The notes under the pieces were generated by a model that made no database searches, was not told the origin of the DNA, and saw nothing but the letters and a program-made list of their open reading frames with translations. A stretch of 64,000 nucleotides of DNA from Candidatus Nitrotoga sp. CP45 (GTDB lineage: Bacteria > Pseudomonadota > Gammaproteobacteria > Burkholderiales > Gallionellaceae), in contig QFXJ01000045.1 of assembly GCA_003402375.1 (NCBI GenBank), forward strand, positions 124,001-188,000. The letters run 5' to 3'. The position numbers and the translations under genes were made by a program. Shown one piece after another: positions 49,088 to 57,779 of the stretch; position 1 is the stretch's first letter; the number at the start of each line of letters is the position of its first letter.

Positions 49088-49619
49088 CGTACTCGGCAAG
49101 CAAGTCGTCCATATTGTCACCCACGCCATAGCCGAAGTTATGGCAGGTGCGGCGCACCGTATCCAGCCTGTCCGCAAATGGCTGGCGCTGAACGTCGGCC
49201 AAACTGGCGACGATTTTCAAGGCCTGCTCGAACATTTGCACCAGCGCATCGAAGTAGCCCTCATCCTGCAGGCCGACATCATTGCTGAACCCCGCTGCCC
49301 GCTCGCAATAGAACACCATCAGCTCGGCCAGACCTTCCGCTTGGCCGATGGCTTTTTTGTAATCGGCGATAGGCTTTTTTGCCTTGGCGACCGAGATGTC
49401 TTGATTCTTGAACACGTCGGGCCATAGCCAGCGCTCGATGGTTACCTTGTACGGTTTGAGCACGTCGTCGCCCAGATTGAGGCGCGCGTGCAGGAAGGTT
49501 TGGTTATCCTTGTTGGCTGCGTACAGATCTTGCAGCAGACCGAGCAGTCCGGCACGGTCGAAATCGGCCAGTTTGGTTTTGACGTCACTCCACGAGACTG
49601 AGTTTTTCTTGGTGACCAT
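49074..49619 (-). CDS. DUF6155 family protein
   Basis: VKTKLADFDRAGLLGLLQDLYAANKDNQTFLHARLNLGDDVLKPYKVTIERWLWPDVFKNQDISVAKAKKPIADYKKAIG. Confidence 0.8.
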   Translation of the reverse strand: MVTKKNSVSWSDVKTKLADFDRAGLLGLLQDLYAANKDNQTFLHARLNLGDDVLKPYKVTIERWLWPDVFKNQDISVAKAKKPIADYKKAIGQAEGLAELMVFYCERAAGFSNDVGLQDEGYFDALVQMFEQALKIVASLADVQRQPFADRLDTVRRTCHNFGYGVGDNMDDLLAEYGADK

Positions 49620-49622
49620 TCT

Positions 49623-50693
49623 TTATTTTCCCTCTTCATCGGATTTGTGTTCAGATTCGATCTGTTTGACCAAGCGGTCGAAATCACTCTCATACAAGCG
49701 ATCCTGCACGATGCGGTACTTCTCAAATTCGCTTTCGGCGTGTGCCTTGGCAATTTCCGCCGTGACTTTGCCCGCGTCCTGCAACACTTTCCGGTCCGTG
49801 GCCTCGATAAAGCGGTTGAGGCGCGTTTCCCAATCCTGCATGGTCATGGGAATCTTGCGCTGCGCCATGTCCTCGGCCACATCCAGATAGGCGTTGACCA
49901 GGCGGGAAAGCTGCGCCATTTCCTGCTCGGTCAGGTAGTTCTTGGCCACCACCACATCGAATTTTTGAATCTTGCCCGCCGGGGCATCCTTCCACGTGCT
50001 CAGCCCCATGTTCGCCTTATCGGCGTCTGCACGGTGGTAGACGATCTCGGCCGCCGTCTGCCCGTGGATGGCCCAGTGCAGCTTGTTTTGCACGGTGGCG
50101 AAAAAGCGTTTGGTAGCCAGCGCTGTGATGTCGTAGTCAATCGACGTGGCGTAAATGTCAGTGATCTTCTGGTAGAACTTGCGCTCCGAAAGGCGAATCT
50201 CGCGGATGCGCTGCAACTGCTCTTCAAAATACTGCTCGGTGAGAACGGAGCCACCGGACTTGATGCGCTCGTCATCCATCACATAGGCTTTGATGGTGAA
50301 CTGCTCGATGATGCCGGTTGCCCACTTGCGAAACTGTACGGCACGTTCGGAGTTGACCTTGTATCCCACGGCGATGATGGCCGCGAGGCTGTAGTGCTGA
50401 GTGTCGTACGTCTTGCCATCAGCGGCGGTTATTCGAAATTTTCGAATAACTGAATCTTCCTCCAATTCGCTGTCAGAAAACACTTTTTTCAGGTGGTAGT
50501 TGATGGTGTGGGTTTCTACGTCGTAGAGCACGCCCATCATCTTTTGCGTCAGCCAGATGCTCTCATCCGCATAAATGGTCTCCACACCGCCTTGCCCACT
50601 GGCCGCGACGAAGGTCAGGTATTCGGCCGCTGATGAACGGACGAGAGATACCTCGTTTTTCTTGGGCGCTTGCGGTTGTTTGTTCTTGCTCAT
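49623..50693 (-). CDS. rhuM: RhuM family protein
   Basis: ETIYADESIWLTQKMMGVLYDVETHTINYHLKKVFSDSELEEDSVIRKFRITAADGKTYDTQHYSLAAIIAVGYKVNSERAVQFRKWAT; start placed at MSKNKQ (50693). Confidence 0.93.
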   Translation of the reverse strand: MSKNKQPQAPKKNEVSLVRSSAAEYLTFVAASGQGGVETIYADESIWLTQKMMGVLYDVETHTINYHLKKVFSDSELEEDSVIRKFRITAADGKTYDTQHYSLAAIIAVGYKVNSERAVQFRKWATGIIEQFTIKAYVMDDERIKSGGSVLTEQYFEEQLQRIREIRLSERKFYQKITDIYATSIDYDITALATKRFFATVQNKLHWAIHGQTAAEIVYHRADADKANMGLSTWKDAPAGKIQKFDVVVAKNYLTEQEMAQLSRLVNAYLDVAEDMAQRKIPMTMQDWETRLNRFIEATDRKVLQDAGKVTAEIAKAHAESEFEKYRIVQDRLYESDFDRLVKQIESEHKSDEEGK

Positions 50694-50709
50694 ACCTATC
50701 TCCTTTGTT

Positions 50710-50806
50710 CCTCCCCCTTCAAGGGGGAGGTTAGGTGGGGGATGGGGTGTTAAGTTGATCACAAATTTCACCCATCCCCACCCCAGCCCTCCCCTTGAAG
50801 GGGAGG
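50710..50806. repeat. inverted pair of ~40-bp palindromic repeats with a 19-bp spacer (MITE-like)
   Basis: CCTCCCCCTTCAAGGGGGAGGTTAGGTGGGGGATGGGGTG (50710..50749) and its imperfect reverse complement CACCCATCCCCACCCCAGCCCTCCCCTTGAAGGGGAGG (50769..50806), between hsdS and rhuM. Confidence 0.85.
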
Positions 50807-50811
50807 TAGCA

Positions 50812-52038
50812 TTACGCCACCGTGACTTGGCCGTTCATCAGTAGGGGCAGGAGCCAGTCGCGTAATCTGGAAAGCTCTTGATTTTCAAAAATAGATTGCT
50901 TAATTTTTTTAAACCAGGGCGTTACGACATCTTGATATCTTTGTGCGACAGAGCGTTCAGGAAGAACAATTCTTGATTCTTTTAAAAACTTGAAATGCCG
51001 TGCATATCCATAACTAGATAAGTCGATATCTGATACCACTTGATACATGAGGTAGCCGGGCATTCTTTGGCTTTCGGAAAGCAAAATCTGCGTGCCATCT
51101 GCTCCCCGCGCATAGTTGAAGTTCACCAACTTGACTGCTCTAGTGTGATCGCCAAACACAACATGGGGTTGCTTGGGAACGATTAGGGATGATTGTTCGT
51201 TTGTAAAACCACAGATATAACTCTGGCCTTGATCGATCACTGGGATCAAGCCGGTCTCAAGGATGTTTTTGTTCAGTATCTTTGTTGTAGTGGGCACCTT
51301 ACCCAAGACATCTCCGATAAGCGAATCCTCCCACCCCGCCGGAATCTCCCGTTTCAGGGTGGGGTTGTAAACCATCTTGCCGCCGGAGGATTTGTAGGGT
51401 TTGCCGTTGGCGTCGGGGAAGTCTAACTGCACGAACCAGTAGTCGTACAGCGTCTTGGCCATCGCCTCCAACTCGGCGTTGATGCGGTTGTTGCAGTCGA
51501 TTTTGGCGTCTAGGGCGGAGAGGACGGCGGCGATTTTTTTCTGCTCAGAAATGTCCACAGGCAATACAACGGGAAGCGAACGTATTATTCCTAGATTAAT
51601 TAATGGAACAGTGCTCCCTGTGTTTCTATTTGTAATTGCATTAAAAATCCATGGGCTGGCTAGCCACGCGTATAAAAAATTGGGGTCTGCTTTTTCTGTG
51701 TCCGCACGAAACCGGAGTTGCTTGTTTGATATGACATATCTTTTGTAAGCGCCACCCTTGGGAATCATTCCAACTTGGCCGATAGTTCCAGCGGCGGTGA
51801 ATATTAGGTCGCCTTCAATTGCGTAAGCATTCAACTCATCTGCCTTTTCCTCTGTCAAAAAAACGAAACCGTCGTCAATAAATTTCCGGTAGTCGATGGT
51901 TAAGTTATTGCCCCGGATAACGGGAATGCCTTCGTTTCTGAAATACTGTTTTCCTATGTTGCTTCCGAATGGCCCCGAAATTACTGATCGACCTGCTGCC
52001 GCCAAATCTCCAAGCCTTACTTTTTTCCTATTACTCAT
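50812..52038 (-). CDS. hsdS: type I restriction-modification specificity subunit
   Basis: Two target recognition domains with conserved regions (INLGIIRSLPVVLPVDISEQKKIAAVLSALDAKIDCNNRINAELEAMAKTLYDYWFVQLDFP). Confidence 0.96.
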   Translation of the reverse strand: MSNRKKVRLGDLAAAGRSVISGPFGSNIGKQYFRNEGIPVIRGNNLTIDYRKFIDDGFVFLTEEKADELNAYAIEGDLIFTAAGTIGQVGMIPKGGAYKRYVISNKQLRFRADTEKADPNFLYAWLASPWIFNAITNRNTGSTVPLINLGIIRSLPVVLPVDISEQKKIAAVLSALDAKIDCNNRINAELEAMAKTLYDYWFVQLDFPDANGKPYKSSGGKMVYNPTLKREIPAGWEDSLIGDVLGKVPTTTKILNKNILETGLIPVIDQGQSYICGFTNEQSSLIVPKQPHVVFGDHTRAVKLVNFNYARGADGTQILLSESQRMPGYLMYQVVSDIDLSSYGYARHFKFLKESRIVLPERSVAQRYQDVVTPWFKKIKQSIFENQELSRLRDWLLPLLMNGQVTVA

Positions 52039-53665
52039 ACCGCAATCCCGTCAACTGCTTCCTGATCTCCTGCTCCAACCCCGCCGATTCCTTGAAAAGC
52101 TTGTCCAGGTTGTCGGTAAAGCCCTGCAACTTTGCGGCGAACTGCGCCGGCGTCAGATCGCTGTACTCGATCTTCACGTCGAAATACTGCCCGGCACTCA
52201 AGCTGTAATTCTTGTCGGTGATCTCGTCGTAGCTCACAACCACCGAGAAATCCTCCACCGCCTGCTTGGCGTTGAAGGTAGCGATGATGCGGTTTTCCTC
52301 AGCATCGGAAAGCAGGGTTTTCTGATTCTTGCCATCCTTGACCTTGGTGCCAAGGTTGGAGGCATCAACCAGTACCACACCTTCCTTGTTGGCGTCGTCG
52401 ATGAATAGGATGGAAACATTGGTGCCGGTAGTTGCGAAGATGTTGCTGGGCATGGAGACCACGCCGGCGAGCATCTTCTTGTCCACCAGATGTTCACGAA
52501 TCTTCCTGTCGATACCCGACTGGGCGGTGACGAATCCGGTGGGCACCACGACCGCCGCCTTGCCGCCAGGTTTCAGCGAATAGATGATGTGCTGGAGAAA
52601 GAGCTGGTAGATGGACATCTTATCGACGGCCTGCTTGGGAATGTTCGGCACGCCCGCGAAGAAGCGTTCCTGATGCTCCTTGGCGTCCAGCTCGTTGCGG
52701 TCATCACTGAAATCCATCTTGAAGGGCGGATTGCTGACGATGTAGTCGAACTTCTTCAGCACCTTGCCCTCCCGGTGATAGGGGTGGAGCAGGGTGTTGC
52801 CCTGGATGATGTGGGGGATGGAGTGCACTAGGTTGTTGAGGATGAGGTTCAGGCGCAGCAGGCTGGAGGACTTCTGCGAGATGTCCTGCGAATAGATGCT
52901 GCAGCGTTGCTCGCCGATGGCGTGGGCGATGTTCATCAGCAGGGAGCCGGAACCGGCTGATGGGTCGTAGCAACTGACATCCTTGACCTTGCCGCGCACC
53001 GCCTCCGGCACCAGGATGGCTGCCATGATTTTGGCGACGGCGTGCGGGGTGTAATACTCGGCGTATTTGCCGCCGCTGTCTTTGTTGTAATCTTTGATCA
53101 GGTATTCAAACAGCGCAGCGTAGAAGTCATATTTCTGCGTGAAGATGCGCTCGAAGCTGAAGTCGCCCAATTTGTTGATGAGGGCGCGGCAGAAGGCGTC
53201 GCGCTTGGAGGGATCGGAGATGAATTCGCTGACCCGGTCGAATAGGGTGATCTTGGTGCCGCCATCGGTTTTCACCGCGAAAATTTCATTGTTGCTGATA
53301 GCGATGTCGCGCAGGGTATCATCAAACAGTTTGGCGAATTCCGGCGCGGTCTGACGGTTCCACAGGTGGGCAATGAAGTGCTCGGGTTTCAGGCGAGCGG
53401 TGTCCGGCCCCATCTGCATTTGCAGCATGTCCAGCTCGTTGGTACTCAGGCTGGCGATGGCTTGTTCCCACTTGTCTGCCTGCGCGAGGTCGGGCCGGAT
53501 TTTCTTGGCCTCGAAGGCGAATTTGTCATTGAGAAATTTATAGAGAAAGACCTGGGTGATGATCTTGAATTCGTTGCCGTCGTTGCCCAAGCCATAGGCG
53601 GCGCAGATGGCTTTTATGCTGTCGATCAGCTCACGCGTGCGTTGTTCAAATTCCTGCGTTATCAA
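52031..53665 (-). CDS. hsdM: type I restriction-modification methyltransferase subunit
   Basis: DPSAGSGSLLMNIAHAIGEQ and NPPF (DYIVSNPPFKMDFSD) N6-adenine methylase motifs. Apparent TTG start at 53665 overlaps the DUF559 stop. Confidence 0.97.
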   Translation of the reverse strand: MITQEFEQRTRELIDSIKAICAAYGLGNDGNEFKIITQVFLYKFLNDKFAFEAKKIRPDLAQADKWEQAIASLSTNELDMLQMQMGPDTARLKPEHFIAHLWNRQTAPEFAKLFDDTLRDIAISNNEIFAVKTDGGTKITLFDRVSEFISDPSKRDAFCRALINKLGDFSFERIFTQKYDFYAALFEYLIKDYNKDSGGKYAEYYTPHAVAKIMAAILVPEAVRGKVKDVSCYDPSAGSGSLLMNIAHAIGEQRCSIYSQDISQKSSSLLRLNLILNNLVHSIPHIIQGNTLLHPYHREGKVLKKFDYIVSNPPFKMDFSDDRNELDAKEHQERFFAGVPNIPKQAVDKMSIYQLFLQHIIYSLKPGGKAAVVVPTGFVTAQSGIDRKIREHLVDKKMLAGVVSMPSNIFATTGTNVSILFIDDANKEGVVLVDASNLGTKVKDGKNQKTLLSDAEENRIIATFNAKQAVEDFSVVVSYDEITDKNYSLSAGQYFDVKIEYSDLTPAQFAAKLQGFTDNLDKLFKESAGLEQEIRKQLTGLRYE

Positions 53666-54168
53666 AGGGGTGCTCCTGTGTTATTAAGGCTTCCATCTGC
53701 TCTATCTCCCTCCCCTTCAAGGGGAGGGTGGGGATGGGGTAAAGTAGTCTTGTTCTGTAAAGCTGTCCAGATAGCCTCGACCACTGCGTCAGTTTCTTGT
53801 AAAACTTGGTTGTTCCAAAATCGCAATACCTCAAATCCAGCTTTCTGCAAACGCCTGTCGCGTTCTCGATCTCGCTCGTTTTCCAAGTGCTGGCCACCGT
53901 CAACCTCGACAATCAAGCACCTTTCCAGACAGACAAAGTCCAATACGAAATCCATGTACGGATGCTGGCGGCGAAATTTACAGCCAGCCAATTGCCGATT
54001 GCGTAGCCGTTGCCATAACCGAATTTCCGCATCGGTCATGCTGTTTCGCAGTGTTCGTTGAAGCTTTTTGACGATAATCGTGCGGTTTGTTTGAGCCTTC
54101 ATCTCTACCCCATCCCCACCCCAGCCCTCCCCTTGAAGAGGAGGGAGTTTTGTTTCACCCGCTGACAT
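53662..54168 (-). CDS. DUF559 (Vsr-like/PD-(D/E)XK) endonuclease-domain protein
   Basis: LQRTLRNSMTDAEIRLWQRLRNRQLAGCKFRRQHPYMDFVLDFVCLERCLIVEVDGGQHLENERDRERDRRLQKAGFEVLRFWNNQVL. Real start likely MKAQTNR or later; ends read through flanking repeats. Confidence 0.92.
   Translation of the reverse strand: MSAGETKLPPLQGEGWGGDGVEMKAQTNRTIIVKKLQRTLRNSMTDAEIRLWQRLRNRQLAGCKFRRQHPYMDFVLDFVCLERCLIVEVDGGQHLENERDRERDRRLQKAGFEVLRFWNNQVLQETDAVVEAIWTALQNKTTLPHPHPPLEGEGDRADGSLNNTGAPL
53706..53741. repeat. palindromic GC-rich repeat, left boundary of the DUF559 cassette
   Basis: CTCCCTCCCCTTCAAGGGGAGGGTGGGGATGGGGTA; same family as 50710..50806 and 54106..54148. Confidence 0.85.
54106..54148. repeat. palindromic GC-rich repeat, right boundary of the DUF559 cassette (inverted)
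   Basis: TACCCCATCCCCACCCCAGCCCTCCCCTTGAAGAGGAGGGAGT is the inverted counterpart of 53706..53741. Confidence 0.85.
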
Positions 54169-54191
54169 TTACATAGCTTCACTATTTTTTG

Positions 54192-57100
54192 TTATGCCGA
54201 CTTACTTCGAGAACCCGTAGCAAATTCATTCATGTATTCGGCCACGACCAAGTGGTTGATGGTGCGGGAAGCATCGGGTGTCAGTTTGATGTTTTGTTGA
54301 GTCTGAAACTCGCCGATCACGATGGGTTGCATCATTCGTTCGAAATAGCTTTCGTTATCCAGCAATTGGGTGTTTTGCAGCACCTGTTCATCAGCCTGCT
54401 GTTTGACGCCCAAGAGCGCGTCAAACAGATTTCGATCGGTTTGCGTTAGCGCGCCGCGCTCTTGCAGGCGCTTGTGGATGCGGGTGTATTTGGCATCGCC
54501 CCGGTATTTGGCGCGGAGCTGGTTGTTTTGGCGGTTCAGCTCTTTCACTTTGTCGTGAATGGCGCCCAGTGCGCCGATGTTGGCGTTCATATCGTCCTGC
54601 GTGACTTCGTTGAGCTTCTTTTGCTTGAACAGCCTCTCCAGCTCTTCCCTGAGGGTGATGAATTTCGGGTCTTGCTGATCGAAGTTGTCAGCGAGCGCTT
54701 CGCGGGTCTGGCGCAAGGTGTTCTTGAGCTTGTCGGCCAGTACCAGCTCTTCTTCCTTGATCTTGGTGAACATGAAGAGCACGTCTTCCAGCGCGACGTT
54801 GAGCAGGCTGCTGGTATCGGTGGCCGATTCGATGCTTTCCTTGAGGTTGAGCAGATCAAGGTGGTTGCAGGTTTCGCGGTAGAGCTGGTTGAGCTTATGG
54901 AAGTCGAGCTGTTGCAACAAGCCGTAGTCGCCCTGCAGGCGGATCAGGTTATAGAGGCTGCGGGCATCGGTCAGCGCTTTCTTGAGCGCCAGTAGGGTGG
55001 CACGGTCCTGAATCTGGCTAATCTGCCGTGAAAACTCCTCGGCGTTTTCGATATTGAAGCGGAACAGGATGTCCTTGATTGTTTCGATTTCCTGCGCAAT
55101 CTCTTCGGCGGATTTAAACAGGTTGGAGTAATGCTCCTGCTCGTCGCCCAGCTCCTCATTTAACTCTTTCAAGTAACGCTGGTTCGTTTCTTCAAACTCT
55201 TTACTGATATCGGCGAAATCAACCACGTAACCGTAGCGGAAATCCTTGTACGGGCGGTTGACCCGTGTCAGTGCCTGGAGCAGGTTCTGTTTACGGATCA
55301 CCCGGCCCATGTAGAGCTTCTTCAGCCGTTTTGCATCAAAGCCGGTGAGCAGCATGTTGTAGACAAACAGCAAGTCGATTTTGCCTGACTTGAAGTCTTC
55401 CACCCAATTCTTGCGCTCATCTTTGTTGCCCACGTCGTGCAGGATCAGCGCGGCGCTTCGGGCGCGATTTTCAAGCAGAGTGCGGGCGGCGTAGCTTTCC
55501 AGTTGCGTGGCGGCGATCAGTTCTTGCGCGGAATCCTGCACGGCATAAGCCGGTGTGGGCTGGGCTGCATAGACGGTATTGAAAATCTCAAACATCTGGC
55601 GGGCTTGATCGGCGCTGTCGCAGATGACCATGCCGCCGATGCTGGCATCGCCCAGCGCGCTTCGGCTCTTCTCGAAATCGCGCACGATGTAGTCCAGCAT
55701 GGGCTCGACAAACTTGGGGTGCGCGTAGATGAGTTTGCGGTCGATGTCTCCTTGCTGAAGCTCCACGGCCGCGAGCGCTTCTTGCAGCGAGAGCTTGTAG
55801 TTGGTGGCGATCTCTTCGCGGATCAGGCGCAGGGTGTAGCCGTCGGCGATGGAGGCGTTGTAGTAGTACTTGTGGATGTAATCGCCAAACAGGGCGCGGG
55901 AATTGTAGTCGTCTCCCAGCAGCGGCGTGCCGGTGAGGCCGATCTTGATGGCATTGCGGTCTGACTGGCTGAGATTGGCGAGAAAGCTGCCCTGCGGGTT
56001 GTAGCTGCGATGCACCTCGTCGAGAAAATAGACGCGCTGGATGCTGACATCGTAGTCTTCGGCGTGCACCACATCCGGGTCGTCCTGAAATTTCTGGATA
56101 TTGACCACGGTAATTTCAGGTTTGCCGGTATTGTTGTGAAGCACTTGCGTGGTCTTGATGTCGCGAGCAAAGGCATCGCGGCTATCAATGGTATGCACGA
56201 TCAACCCGCGCCCGGAAAATTCACGTTGCGCCTGGGTGAGTAGGTCGATCCGGTCGACGATGAAATAGAACTTGGGGATGATGCCCCTGCGCTGGAAATA
56301 GTCGGTGAGAAAACGGGTGTTGTAATAGGCTAGCGCGGTTTTGCCGCTGCCCTGAGTGTGCCAGATGATCCCCATGCGTACACCGGCATCCAGCTTCCGT
56401 TCAATCGCCTTGGTAGCGAAGATCTGCGGGTAACGCATGACGTGCTTATGCAGGCCGTCGGCCTCGTTCACATAGACAAGCGCAAAGCGCAACAGAAAGG
56501 CCAGACGGTCACGGCTGAGCAACGATGTGCAGATGCGATTGGTCGGAGTGTCGGGCGCTTTATTGCTGAGGAATTCCGGGCTGTGCTTGATGACGTTGAG
56601 GTTGTTATCACGCAGCACCTCGTTTTCAAGCACATCATCCTCGCCGGTCAGCAGGTCTGCCAGATTCAGCTCCTCTTCTTCGCGGAAGTAGTTGAAGATC
56701 GGCGCGTCATACGAGGGGCTGGCGTAGAACGCTCCCTCGATAGGGTGTGGCGAGCCGTCTTCGTACTCCATGTTATTGGAGAAAACCATCAGCTGGGTAA
56801 TGTTGATGAAGCGACGGAAACGGGGATTGCGGCAGCGCGTGATAATGCGGTTGCGCTCGGCAAGCACGCCTTCACGGTTGTTGGGTTTCTTGACCTCGAT
56901 GAATACCAGCGGCATGCCGTTGATGAGCACGGTGATGTCCGGCCGGAATTCGTCGTCGCCATTCTTGCAGGTTAACTCGGTGACGACATGGAAGCTGTTG
57001 TTGCTGAAGTTCTCGAAGTCGATCAGCCGGATACCTGAGCGCTCCGTAAGCTTTTCGTAGAAGGCTTTGCCGAGGTCTTCGTTATCCAGCAGGAGTTTAA

Positions 57101-57296
57101 CGTCTGCCAACAGCCGGTCAATGTCGTCATGCTCAATGCCGGGATTGATCCGGGCGATGGCGGCACGAAACAAGTCTGGAAAGATATTGGTCTCTTCGTC
57201 CCATACGGCATTCTTGAGCGAGAGGTAGCGGTAGCCAAGCCGCACCAGATGCTGTATGCAGGGGATTTTTACGCGTGAATCTTCGCTGAAAATCAT
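54192..57296 (-). CDS. hsdR: type I restriction endonuclease subunit R
   Basis: FENFSNNSFHVVTELTCKNGDDEFRPDITVLINGMPLVFIEVKKPNNREGV nuclease region; IIWHTQGSGKTALAYYNTRFL Walker A; VYFLDEVHRSY; start at MIFSED (57296). Confidence 0.97.
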   Translation of the reverse strand: MIFSEDSRVKIPCIQHLVRLGYRYLSLKNAVWDEETNIFPDLFRAAIARINPGIEHDDIDRLLADVKLLLDNEDLGKAFYEKLTERSGIRLIDFENFSNNSFHVVTELTCKNGDDEFRPDITVLINGMPLVFIEVKKPNNREGVLAERNRIITRCRNPRFRRFINITQLMVFSNNMEYEDGSPHPIEGAFYASPSYDAPIFNYFREEEELNLADLLTGEDDVLENEVLRDNNLNVIKHSPEFLSNKAPDTPTNRICTSLLSRDRLAFLLRFALVYVNEADGLHKHVMRYPQIFATKAIERKLDAGVRMGIIWHTQGSGKTALAYYNTRFLTDYFQRRGIIPKFYFIVDRIDLLTQAQREFSGRGLIVHTIDSRDAFARDIKTTQVLHNNTGKPEITVVNIQKFQDDPDVVHAEDYDVSIQRVYFLDEVHRSYNPQGSFLANLSQSDRNAIKIGLTGTPLLGDDYNSRALFGDYIHKYYYNASIADGYTLRLIREEIATNYKLSLQEALAAVELQQGDIDRKLIYAHPKFVEPMLDYIVRDFEKSRSALGDASIGGMVICDSADQARQMFEIFNTVYAAQPTPAYAVQDSAQELIAATQLESYAARTLLENRARSAALILHDVGNKDERKNWVEDFKSGKIDLLFVYNMLLTGFDAKRLKKLYMGRVIRKQNLLQALTRVNRPYKDFRYGYVVDFADISKEFEETNQRYLKELNEELGDEQEHYSNLFKSAEEIAQEIETIKDILFRFNIENAEEFSRQISQIQDRATLLALKKALTDARSLYNLIRLQGDYGLLQQLDFHKLNQLYRETCNHLDLLNLKESIESATDTSSLLNVALEDVLFMFTKIKEEELVLADKLKNTLRQTREALADNFDQQDPKFITLREELERLFKQKKLNEVTQDDMNANIGALGAIHDKVKELNRQNNQLRAKYRGDAKYTRIHKRLQERGALTQTDRNLFDALLGVKQQADEQVLQNTQLLDNESYFERMMQPIVIGEFQTQQNIKLTPDASRTINHLVVAEYMNEFATGSRSKSA

Positions 57297-57472
57297 CAGA
57301 TAAAATCTCCCTGTACTTGTTTTGTATTTGTCAGGCTGGCCCACTTCGCCCCGCGCCCCTTACCCGTAGGGGCAATCAGCCCCTTGCGCTCGCGCCAGCG
57401 GTAGACGGTGCTTTTTACCACGCTCAGGTGCTGGGCAACTTCGCTTGCGGTGACCCACGGTTCAGTATTCAT
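57296..57472 (-). CDS. 58-aa HTH (excisionase/AlpA-like) protein heading the type I RM operon; not in the supplied ORF track
   Basis: Manual translation MNTEPWVTASEVAQHLSVVKSTVYRWRERKGLIAPTGKGRGAKWASLTNTKQVQGDFI*; TGATG overlap with hsdR; paralogue of the HTH at 44669..45100. Confidence 0.8.
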   Translation of the reverse strand: MNTEPWVTASEVAQHLSVVKSTVYRWRERKGLIAPTGKGRGAKWASLTNTKQVQGDFI

Positions 57473-57528
57473 GGAATTGGCGCTCGGATTAAAGCCTTAA
57501 AGTCGTTCTAAATCGTCATCAGTCTAAC
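57473..57528 (-). promoter_or_regulatory. conserved leader of the RM HTH gene
   Basis: Minus strand TAGACTGATGACGATTTAGAACGACTTTAAGGCTTTAATCCGAGCGCCAATTCC-ATG; similar to 45101..45155. Confidence 0.5.
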
Positions 57529-57779
57529 AGGCAGACCGCTTGGCGACCACAAGTGAAGAGCGGCTGCACAAGCCAGTGCATAGCAATCCAAAAAGCATCG
57601 TTTTGCGCAACAACGGTGAAAAATGGGGGATATTTGAACTATTCACTTACGCCCCCGTCCTAAAGGGCATTAGGTAAACATAAAACTATCGCCTTATTTG
57701 CAGCCTTAAATATTACTGTTTCAGGTCTATCGGATCGCAAATTGAATAATTATGTATGTAAATTAAAAAAGGTATAGAA

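Noticed and set aside
57317-57511. 64-aa plus-strand ORF upstream of hsdR
   Set aside because: Antisense to the 58-aa HTH gene, which has clear homology to the Wadjet HTH and couples to hsdR; the plus-strand ORF has no recognisable features.
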